In this document: positions 59,101 to 64,000 of the stretch, one piece after another
Layout of the letters: each line of letters begins with the position of its first letter
Numbering within the stretch: the stretch's first letter is position 1
Assembly: GCA_009792885.1 (NCBI GenBank)
Contig: WMCF01000007.1
Span: 7,405,267 to 7,469,266, forward strand
Source of the DNA: Eremophila alpestris peregrina
Taxonomy: Eukaryota > Chordata > Aves > Passeriformes > Alaudidae
DNA length: 64,000 bases
Direction of reading: 5' to 3'
Notes under the pieces: generated by a model
The model's database searches: none
What the model was told of the DNA's origin: nothing
Seen by the model: the letters and a program-made list of their open reading frames with translations, nothing else
Made by a program: the position numbers and the translations under genes

Positions 59101-60541
59101 CTACAGACAATCCACTTCCTTGTGCTGGAGAGGTAAACACTTCATTCTTCCTCTCATGAGGGCAAAGCAACTTTTTAAAAGAGTAATGTTTAAAACGAAC
59201 AGATTGGAATGGTGTTAGTGAAGAAAAAAAATGCAAAAAGCTTAATGTCCAATATAGGAACTACAGCAAATACTGCCCCCAAAAATAGAGGTGCTAGGCC
59301 TGGCAATTGCTTTTTGCTTAATCTCTCAACTGCTCAGCCAAGCATCCATAGGACAAAAATCCTATCAGTTTTCTGTTTACAGTAAAAAAAAAAAAAAAAT
59401 TAGGTACTAGACTGCTGAGATTTTCAACAGCTGAAAACTAAGTAGAGCTAACTTACATTCCTGTGTGGCATTATTATGACATTGTTACTGAAACATCAGT
59501 ATGCCACACATTAGCCTCTAAAAATCAGATGCAACGGTTTTCTACAAGATGCACCACAACAGAAGCAAACTCAGAAAAAAATCCTCCAAACCGAGGGAGG
59601 CTGGTAAGCTGGTCATTTAATAAACCCTTCTCGCTCAGCCACTCTAATTCACACAAATGCTCATATCACACCCAGCCTTCAGTATGTAATTAAGGATCCG
59701 CCTGACGCTAAGGATCAAGTGCCAAGGAGTGTGCTCAGGATGATTTCCGAGGGCGCTGGCAGGCTGCCGATGACAAAGAAGGGATCAAGAAGTTGTGACA
59801 GCCGGGCATTTTCTAGACGACTGAAGAGCAGCACTGAAGGGAGACTCGCGGATTTCCTGATACCTATTTTTGCTTCCACGTCCGCCCTCAAAAGACTCTG
59901 TACATGTCTGTGTACATGTGTGTGTGTGTACGTGTGTGTGTGTGCCGAAGGAACGGTGAACTCTGCACAGCCACCTGCACAGCCAGTCCCGCTTCCCGTG
60001 TCCGGGGCTGGGACCGGCCACACTGCGCACTCCACCGAGGGGAGCTCACGCCTGTGAAAAGCCCCGTGTGCCCGGCTCCCTCCTCGCGTGTGAGCGGGAC
60101 CCAGGCGCGATGGGTCGCGGGGAATACCAGGTGTCCCTCGCCCGCCCAGGGGGCCGGAGCGCGGAGGGTCCGGTCCGGTTCAGCCCAGCCCAGCCCAGCC
60201 CCGGCCCGGGCGTGGCAGAGGCAGCAGCAGCCGGGGGCGGCCCCGGCGCCGACAAACAACCGAGGCGGCCTCCCGTGCCCGTGCCGGTGCCGGTGCCCGT
60301 GTCCGTGTCCGTGCCGCCCGGCTGCACTCCCCGGCAGGGGCGGCGGCACCCACCCGCGTCCCGCCCGCCCCCCGCCGCCGCGGCGGCACTCACGCAGGCA
60401 GAGCTGGGTGACATAGGCGTAGTAGGACCAGCAGAGGATGCTGGAGATGAAGAGCACCGGCACCCAGTAGAGCAGCCGCTGGCAGCGCCGCCGCACGCCG
60501 CCCCAAGCGCCCGGCGCCCCGGCTGCCGGCGGTGCCGCCAT
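32148..60541 (-). CDS. ZDHHC2: Palmitoyltransferase ZDHHC2, complete coding sequence in 12 exons
   Basis: ZDHHC2 transfers palmitate to cysteines of membrane-associated proteins such as PSD-95 and SNAP-25, at the plasma membrane and recycling endosomes. The twelve exons sum to 1,119 bp: 372 residues plus TAA, against 367 in human. The order is: Ala/Pro-rich N-terminus; TM1 (about 24-44); short luminal loop; TM2 (about 60-80); cytosolic cysteine-rich domain (about 132-180) with the DHHC box Asp160-His161-His162-Cys163, where Cys163 is the acyl-accepting residue; TM3 and TM4 (about 176-196 and 213-238); a TTxE-like STLE (247-250); and Asn273 of the PaCCT motif (KNLRQVFG). The tail keeps SxxxLL (336-341) and an NP motif (363-364), known trafficking signals of this enzyme. 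The gene is convergent with CNOT7. Its close paralogues ZDHHC15 and ZDHHC20 differ in the tail. Confidence 0.97.
32189..32626 (-). other. ZDHHC2: ZDHHC2 intron 11
   Basis: A 438-bp intron with donor GTAAGG and acceptor AAG. Nothing is recognised in it. Confidence 0.85.
32627..32736 (-). CDS. ZDHHC2: ZDHHC2 exon 11, residues 323-360
   Basis: 110 bp encoding (N)ENHLFPAKPLRDSQSHLL through KGKV. It holds the SxxxLL endocytic-type motif (Ser336-Leu341). The sequence matches the human tail well at PAKPLR and SQSHLLTD and diverges after it. Confidence 0.95.
32737..33818 (-). other. ZDHHC2: ZDHHC2 intron 10
   Basis: A 1.08-kb AT-rich intron with a weaker donor (GTAATC). Nothing is recognised in it. 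Confidence 0.85.
33819..33911 (-). CDS. ZDHHC2: ZDHHC2 exon 10, residues 293-322
   Basis: 93 bp encoding LGDGCSFPTCLVNQDPEQ through NSTSK, part of the cytosolic C-terminal tail. It follows the human residues closely. It ends AAAAA before GTAATC. Confidence 0.95.
34075..34201 (-). CDS. ZDHHC2: ZDHHC2 exon 9, residues 250-291
   Basis: 127 bp encoding (E)VFRAPIFRHRTDKNG through KYWLLPVFS. It contains the PaCCT segment (KNLRQVFGDEKKYWLLP), which packs against the membrane domain in DHHC enzymes. The intron to exon 10 is only 163 bp (33,912-34,074). Confidence 0.96.
34202..36110 (-). other. ZDHHC2: ZDHHC2 intron 8
   Basis: A 1.9-kb intron. A somewhat GC-richer block at about 34,250-34,450 is not a repeat I know. 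The rest is AT-rich, with no feature seen. Confidence 0.8.
36111..36243 (-). CDS. ZDHHC2: ZDHHC2 exon 8, residues 206-249
   Basis: 133 bp encoding NGLPDTQAKFHIMFLFF through LVSKNKSTL. It carries transmembrane segment 4 (about 213-238) and begins the TTxE-like motif (STL|E). The donor is GTAAGT. Confidence 0.97.
36244..36977 (-). other. ZDHHC2: ZDHHC2 intron 7
   Basis: A 734-bp intron, of which about 308 bp is one CR1 copy whose nearer end lies 65 bp from the exon 7 donor. The rest is AT-rich with no other feature. Confidence 0.85.
36605..36912 (-). mobile_element. CR1 retroposon (3' end, about 310 bp)
   Basis: It contains CACAGAATGCCTTGGCTTGG, CCATCCAACCTGGCC, TCTCTGGGCAACCTGTTC, CACAGTAAAGAATTTCTTCC and CCTTGTCCCATCACTACATG, the conserved CR1 3' region read as reverse complement. 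It is a 5'-truncated copy on the - strand, the same sense as ZDHHC2. Confidence 0.95.
36978..37098 (-). CDS. ZDHHC2: ZDHHC2 exon 7, residues 165-205
   Basis: 121 bp encoding (W)VNNCVGFSNYKFFLLFLAY through YFIKFWT, identical to human as far as I can tell. It covers the end of the DHHC cysteine-rich domain (VNNCVG) and transmembrane segment 3. The donor is GTAAGT. The acceptor tract is a GTTT microsatellite. Confidence 0.97.
37105..37124 (-). repeat. ZDHHC2: (GTTT)n microsatellite forming the exon 7 polypyrimidine tract
   Basis: On the - strand four to five GTTT units run straight into TTTTTATCAG at the exon 7 acceptor. Repeat-length change here would alter the splice signal. Confidence 0.8.
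37125..41823 (-). other. ZDHHC2: ZDHHC2 intron 6, 4.7 kb
   Basis: AT-rich intron between exon 7 and the 33-bp exon 6. ORFs of 60-110 codons on both strands look random. No repeat or second exon is recognised. Confidence 0.8.
41824..41856 (-). CDS. ZDHHC2: ZDHHC2 exon 6 (33-bp microexon), residues 154-165, DHHC catalytic box
   Basis: It encodes (K)CILKMDHHCP(W). The Asp-His-His-Cys box is wholly inside this exon, so the acyl-accepting Cys163 is on a 33-base exon. It splices phase 2 to phase 2, so skipping it would keep the frame and delete the active site. The acceptor is TTTAAAG and the donor GTGAGT. Confidence 0.97.
41857..43430 (-). other. ZDHHC2: ZDHHC2 intron 5, 1.6 kb
   Basis: AT-rich. 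A 139-codon + strand ORF (42,549-42,968) is present but has no recognisable product. A short A/T-rich direct repeat (AAATCCAAAT) occurs near 43,268-43,290. Confidence 0.8.
43431..43500 (-). CDS. ZDHHC2: ZDHHC2 exon 5, residues 131-154
   Basis: 70 bp encoding (A)IRYCDRCHLVKPDRCHHCSVCD(K), the Cys/His zinc-binding first half of the DHHC domain (Cys135, Cys138, His148, Cys149, Cys152). The donor is GTAAGA. Confidence 0.97.
43501..44405 (-). other. ZDHHC2: ZDHHC2 intron 4, 905 bp
   Basis: AT-rich; no element seen. Confidence 0.85.
44406..44526 (-). CDS. ZDHHC2: ZDHHC2 exon 4, residues 91-130
   Basis: 121 bp encoding FHLSYSDKESLEREPRG through TRTMSG, the cytosolic linker between TM2 and the cysteine-rich domain. 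It is close to human, with a few changes (SDKES for AEKDL). The acceptor is TTATTCCAG. Confidence 0.96.
44527..47179 (-). other. ZDHHC2: ZDHHC2 intron 3, 2.7 kb
   Basis: AT-rich; no repeat or exon recognised. Confidence 0.8.
47180..47274 (-). CDS. ZDHHC2: ZDHHC2 exon 3, residues 59-90
   Basis: 95 bp encoding (V)VCLVAYHIFFMLFVWSYW through TLPMNPSKE. This is transmembrane segment 2 followed by the conserved PMNPSKE turn. The donor is GTAAGA and the acceptor TGATTTTAG. Confidence 0.97.
47275..50259 (-). other. ZDHHC2: ZDHHC2 intron 2, 3.0 kb
   Basis: AT-rich except for a GC-richer island at about 48,860-49,060, next to an A/C-rich simple repeat (49,130-49,210). Confidence 0.8.
49130..49210. 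repeat. (CCAA)n / A-C-rich low-complexity tract
   Basis: Repeated AACC and CCAA units such as AACCAACCAACCAACCC over about 80 bp in ZDHHC2 intron 2. Confidence 0.85.
50260..50286 (-). CDS. ZDHHC2: ZDHHC2 exon 2 (27-bp microexon), residues 50-58
   Basis: The exon is TG ACA ATG ACA AAT ATC GGA GAA AAA G, framed by TTTTTTTCAG and GTAAGA. With the C from exon 1 it encodes LTMTNIGEK, where human has VSMENTGEQ. It is the short luminal loop between TM1 and TM2. It was found by phase and by the flanking exons; it is too short to appear as an ORF. Confidence 0.93.
51070..51955 (+). mobile_element. CR1 retroposon, 3' part (about 890 bp)
   Basis: It has the typical CR1 3' end: ACACCTTAACTAATGCTCTGG, AGGTGGCAGATGACACCACC, CCAGGACCTCCTGG, AGGAGGAAGCTGTCCAGACA and GAGGTTGGACTA, ending in ATTACTCCACAATTCTGTAAT. 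The first part is the decayed end of the CR1 reverse-transcriptase ORF. It lies on the + strand, antisense to ZDHHC2, and is the longest CR1 here. Confidence 0.9.
53320..53400. repeat. Poly-T (26 T) and T/G-rich low-complexity tract
   Basis: An uninterrupted run of 26 T at 53,333-53,358, flanked by TTTGGG-like blocks. ORFs across it encode phenylalanine or lysine runs and are artefacts. Confidence 0.85.
54432..54462. repeat. Perfect inverted repeat, 13-bp arms
   Basis: TTGAAACACAGCA, a 5-base spacer (AAGAA), then TGCTGTGTTTCAA. It could form a hairpin, in ZDHHC2 intron 1. Confidence 0.8.
57620..57654. repeat. Perfect inverted repeat, 17-bp arms, 1-base centre
   Basis: AATGGGAAGGAATACTT, one C, then its exact reverse complement. 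A nine-T run precedes it. It is a near-perfect 35-bp palindrome in ZDHHC2 intron 1. Confidence 0.9.
58146..58181. repeat. A/C-rich repeat with two AACCCTAAC blocks
   Basis: AACCCTAACAAATA occurs twice in tandem, followed by AACCCTG. It resembles telomere-type CCCTAA units but is too short to call telomeric. Confidence 0.5.
58671..58692. repeat. (AAAC)n microsatellite
   Basis: AAACAAACAAACAAATAAAC in intron 1. It is a short simple repeat. Confidence 0.75.
59909..59945. repeat. (GT)n alternating tract, 37 bp
   Basis: 37 bp of strict pyrimidine-purine alternation (TG runs with two TAC interruptions) at the edge of the CpG island in ZDHHC2 intron 1. Such tracts can form Z-DNA. Confidence 0.8.
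60272..60318. repeat. (CCGTGC)n-type hexanucleotide repeat
   Basis: About eight imperfect units of CCGTGC, CCGGTG and CCGTGT in intron 1, 76 bp or more from the exon 1 donor. Translated, it gives Pro-Val or Thr-Asp/Gly repeats that inflate ORFs. Confidence 0.8.
60394..60541 (-). CDS. ZDHHC2: ZDHHC2 exon 1 coding part, residues 1-49
   Basis: 148 bp from ATG (60,541) to the donor GTGAGT. It encodes a short Ala/Pro/Gly-rich N-terminus, then GGVRRRCQRLLYW and TM1 (VPVLFISSILCWSYYAY), matching human RRRCRRVLYWIPVVFI. I chose the ATG at 60,541 because it sits in an exact TISU element with a strong Kozak context. An in-frame ATG five codons upstream (60,556) has a weaker context (C at +4). Confidence 0.94.
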
Positions 60542-60545
60542 CTTC
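60534..60545 (-). promoter_or_regulatory. ZDHHC2: TISU element / YY1 motif at the ZDHHC2 start codon
   Basis: The - strand reads GAAGATGGCGGC, an exact match to the TISU consensus SAASATGGCGGC, with the initiator ATG inside it. TISU also matches the YY1 site AAGATGGCGGC. In known genes it marks a very short 5' UTR (about 5-30 bases) and directs both transcription start and translation. The match is seen directly; the role is inferred. Confidence 0.7.
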
Positions 60546-61130
60546 CCGCACCGCATCCCGGCCGCTCGCTCCGGGGGCCCGGGCCCCGGCCGCGCTCCCC
60601 GCCGGAGCCCGCCCCGGCCCCACCCTCCCGCCACGGCCGCTCCTCCCACCGCCCGCCCGCCGCTCCCCCCGGCATGGGCAGGGCAGGGCAGCGGGGGAAG
60701 AGCCGCCCGAGAGCCCAGAGCGTCCTTTCGGGGTCCGGCGGTCCCTGGCGGGCCGAGGGCCACGGGCACGGCCGCGAAGTTCGGGGCGGGGGCCGGAGAG
60801 GAGCGGCCCCGCCCGGCGCAGGGCGCGGCTCCGGCCTCGGGCCGCCACGTGCAGGGGCGGGGAGCGCCCGGTGCTCGACGCTACTCCCCTCCTCATCCTC
60901 ATCCGCCTCTGGAACGGGGATGGCGACGCGTAACGCCGCCCTGCAAGTGTTTTTAGAACAGCCGGTGACAAAGAGCGCGCCTCGTTTGCAAGTGACACTT
61001 CGGAGTGCGATGAACAAGTGTTGGGGGCTGCCGTGCCTTGGCGGGCCGGAGGCGGCGGGAGGCCACAGTGGCCAGGCGTGCTTGGCTTGTGGCGCTTGGT
61101 GGCTGTTGGTGCAGGGGAAGGTGGCGGAAG

Positions 61131-64000
61131 GTTGTGCTGACTCACCCTTCCTCGAAAGACTTTACATTATACTCATCGCAATGAAACGCTTGTGAATTGT
61201 AACAGTAAACCCAGCCTGCGTTACATTATGTGCACCCTAATCGTTGCTGAATTAGCTTTGCAAAATCGGAAATGTGGCGCACGGCCTATAGTGTATCTGC
61301 AATCTGCTAGAATCTCTCAGAGCATCAGCGGTGCAGTAGGTGGGAAGTAGCTGGTTGATTAAAATGGGTTTAGACTTTGGAAAAAAGCTTGTCTAATATT
61401 TCACGCAGGAGACTACACATGAAGATAAGTAATCACTATCTGGAAGGCATACAACTGCCGTTGATTGACAAAAAGGCTGCGAGAGAGGAAAAAAATATTG
61501 GAGAAAATAAGACAGAACCAATAGTAGGTGTGCTGGCAGGTTCCAGAGTTGGAAATGGAGTAGCTATGGTCTGTTTGCTGAAGAGACACAAAAAAGGAAG
61601 TTGACCATATGGCTGCAGTGCTTTTATGTGATGAAAAATCATGCACCCCTCTTTATTGTAAAATCAAACCGAGTAATTTCAGTTAGCCACAGTGAACTGA
61701 GGGAATGACCAGTGTAAGATGATGTATCAAGAGAAATAATATTTATCTCATGGCAGTAAATCATCTTTGCCTATTCAGGAAAAAGACTTGTATATCATTC
61801 TGAAGAGCTCAGCAAAACCGTCTCCTCAGTGTATGGCTATTACATAGAGAAATGAATGAAATATGCCACCAAAAGATTGGAACATAATAACTTAAGAAAA
61901 AATTCTGCATAATGGGAAATTATGTATTATACATTAAAGGTAAAGATACAGTGAATAGTGCTGAAAATCTAGATTTTATATTCCTGCTTGCTGTGTATCT
62001 CAAAACAAGAGTAAAAGGATTGAAATCAACATGATGTAGACAATAAAAGCATTTTGTTTTACCTTAATTATACCTTAATAATGTGCAAGTCATCGCTGAA
62101 GCCAGCATTTTAATAGAACATTTAAAAGATTTGACTTTACTATGTTTTAATGAAAACATCCATGATTATTCAGCATACATTTTAAAAGTGTAAGGAATAA
62201 GATTACCACTGCCTGAAGGCAAACCCCATGCTCTGCTGGTAAATGTTAAAAGAAATGAAGGCAATTTAATTAATTTGACGGCTTCTTGCACTTATTTGGA
62301 AATATGTGACAGTGACCTCTCTCAGGTGCCAAGGATAATGCATCTCTTGTGTTCTGTGTTTCCAGGGAGACATGTCTGTACTTTGAGAAGTTTGCAGCTG
62401 CATGCTGTGTATGTAAGGATGAAGTAGGTTTTGCATAATTTAAAGGCTATGAAAAAATTTCTCCTGTAAACCACTTTTAAATGCTGGATGTGACACGGGG
62501 CTTATAAGCAACACATGCCAGGGAAACACAGTAAACATTAGAGAAAACTTTATAATATAGTAATTTATTCTTTGGAATCATAGTTATTATAAAATATTAT
62601 GCATATAGGGAGGTGGCAGTTTGCCAGAAGTGTGGGAATAAAAAGATGATGTGTTACAAAGACCTTAAATTATATCATTCAATTTCTGTTCAGAAGCTTT
62701 TCATTATCCCTTCATGGAAATGGGCTTGTGTAATTCAGCATTCTACTTTTTCCATGGCCACTACCGCCCTCTGCTCACTGCTTAACTTTCACAGTAATCA
62801 GAATTCTCTTATTTCATATGCTAGTAATTACATACAATGATTACTGTAGTGTATGCTTTATTGTCGCTCCAAAATCATGGTCCAAAAACTAGTGAAATAA
62901 ACAGGAAAATTTCACTTGAATTTAAATGGAACAAAAAAGCTTGCTGTGACTAATACTCCGAATTACCTTGGAGCATCTTTTGGTCAGAGAGCTGTAAAGA
63001 ATCCCTCTCTTCAATCCTTGTGTCTTTTCCCCATGGACACTGGCTATCTAGCTCTCCTTCATGTCCACAGTTACTTTCTGTTCCTTCCATGACTCTCATC
63101 ACTCTCCAGCTGGGTCATGAGAAACCCTTTCTCCTGTGCCTTTCCTCCTCTTCCTCTCTCTGTGGTATGACCTGTAGAAGTTTTAAGTAACAGCAGAAAA
63201 ACTCAAGAGCAAGCATATTCAAAGGAGCATTGTGCTATGGCAGAAGTAAATCCTGGGATAGTCCAAGCCATTAGGTATTAATGGAGAGGTTTCCCAAATC
63301 AGTGTACTTGGACTGTGTCTCTACAGTGAGAGAGGTTACTTGGGGCACAGTTTATTGCTGCTTGTATGAAATGTGCACAAGAAAAAGAGAGAGGAAATGA
63401 AGGTAATTTTCTTGTCAGGAGCTAGGCTGAAGGAAGCTTGAGTCTTTGGCAAATTGAAACAAAATGTTCTCATCATAAGTGGTACCACTCAGGCTTTCCC
63501 CTCAGGCAAGGTATATGCAAGTTACTGCTGGTAGATTTTTTAAAATTAGTCTCTCATGGCATACATTTGGATATTTCTAACATTACCACTTCTGACTCTT
63601 CTCTGTACCCAGTTGTGCAAAGGGATGTCAAAGGAAGGGGTTGCCACCCATGGCTCTGGGGCTGGGCATCCTCCTCCCTGATGGACTCCCACTGTGGGGA
63701 GCTGGTGTCTCTGTCCTGGGCTGGTGAAGGTGGCTGCTGCTTTCCTGCTCAACCAGCAGCAACTTCAGCAGCACCTCTGCACAGGGCTCACACAGGTAGC
63801 AACAGCCAAGTCCCTTCCTCCCCTTTGGCTGACAGGGCTGAGGGTCCCTAGTGAAAACACACACGCCTCCCTCTACCCTCACAAGCACATGCATTGTTGC
63901 AGATCCCCAAGATCCTGGTTGTCTGATAGCTCTGCCTAGATCCCAGACCTTCTTGCCTGCTCCATGGTCCCAAATCACCAGCTGTCCAGCTGGGTGCTCA
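61131..64000. other. Intergenic sequence upstream of ZDHHC2
   Basis: AT-rich sequence returning to a GC-richer block at about 63,600-63,870. ORFs of 60-137 codons are present on both strands, without recognisable domains. A weak CTCF-like motif lies at 62,764-62,777. In human the next gene on this side is MICU3, which is not visible here. Confidence 0.6.
62764..62777 (-). promoter_or_regulatory. Weak CTCF-like motif
   Basis: The - strand TGAGCAGAGGGCGG matches 12 of 14 positions of the CTCF core; the first two bases differ. It is in the opposite orientation to the perfect motif at 3,161. Confidence 0.3.

Larger units (their letters stand above)
50287..60393 (-). other. ZDHHC2: ZDHHC2 intron 1, 10.1 kb
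   Basis: AT-rich up to about 59,900, then it enters the CpG island. It contains a roughly 890-bp CR1 on the opposite strand, a poly-T tract, two perfect inverted repeats, a GT-rich tract, and a hexanucleotide repeat at the GC-rich end. No exon other than 1 and 2 is supported. Confidence 0.8.
59940..61130. promoter_or_regulatory. ZDHHC2: CpG island promoter of ZDHHC2
   Basis: A sharp GC- and CpG-rich block in an AT-rich window, spanning ZDHHC2 exon 1, its 5' flank and the start of intron 1. It includes GC-box-like GGGGCGGG elements (60,783-60,800 region, 60,855) and a CACGTG E-box near 60,846. No TATA box is seen near the start. It probably drives the ubiquitous promoter. A long + strand reading frame across it is a by-product of GC content. 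Confidence 0.85.

Noticed and set aside
59888..61017. 293-, 323- and 251-codon - strand ORFs in the CpG island
   Set aside because: One contains ZDHHC2 exon 1 read through its donor; the others are shadow frames. The real exon ends at 60,394.
60068..61195. 375-codon + strand ORF across the CpG island
   Set aside because: It is a by-product of very high GC content (few stops). It lies antisense to ZDHHC2 exon 1, has Pro/Ala/Gly/Arg-rich composition, and shows no domain.
1..64000. tRNA, rRNA, snoRNA, CRISPR or prokaryote-type systems
   Set aside because: No B-box-like GGTTCGAATCC, no spaced direct repeats and no box C/D or H/ACA arrangement was found by eye.

Overview
The window is vertebrate nuclear DNA, almost certainly from a bird. 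The evidence is two intron-rich orthologues of mammalian genes, several CR1 retroposon fragments in both orientations, and endogenous-retrovirus remnants of the type common in bird genomes. The solo LTR resembles LTR families I associate with songbirds, but that is recognition, not a search result. Coding exons occupy about 1.7 kb of the 64 kb. Most of the rest is AT-rich intron, UTR and intergenic sequence.

Layout. Positions 1 to about 21,290 hold the 3' two-thirds of CNOT7 on the + strand. Four coding exons encode residues 105 to 285 of the CCR4-NOT deadenylase, and the exons for residues 1 to 104 lie upstream of the window. Its second intron in the window carries a decayed LTR retrovirus (about 10,860 to 14,990), and its last intron carries a solo LTR (18,441 to 19,091). 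Positions about 21,300 to 25,650 are the gap between two tail-to-tail genes. From 60,541 down to 32,148 on the - strand lies the complete coding sequence of ZDHHC2, a palmitoyltransferase. It has 12 exons totalling 1,119 bp (372 codons plus stop), every junction is in phase, and each intron has GT-AG ends. A long 3' UTR probably follows it. The ZDHHC2 start lies in a CpG island (about 59,940 to 61,130). Positions 61,130 to 64,000 are upstream intergenic sequence with no gene that I recognise.

How the genes relate. CNOT7 shortens mRNA poly(A) tails in the cytoplasm. ZDHHC2 attaches palmitate to membrane proteins at the plasma membrane and recycling endosomes. They share no pathway. The tail-to-tail order matches the human 8p22 order, so this is old synteny and not an operon or island.

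Most interesting signals: an exact TISU start-codon element on ZDHHC2; two exact Pumilio sites in the CNOT7 3' UTR; a perfect CTCF core in a CNOT7 intron, with a weaker motif in the opposite orientation near the other end; a retroviral remnant whose order suggests a tandem provirus; and ZDHHC2 exon 7, whose acceptor tract is a tetranucleotide microsatellite and whose donor lies 65 bp from a CR1 insertion. I found no prokaryote-like system, CRISPR array, tRNA or rRNA.
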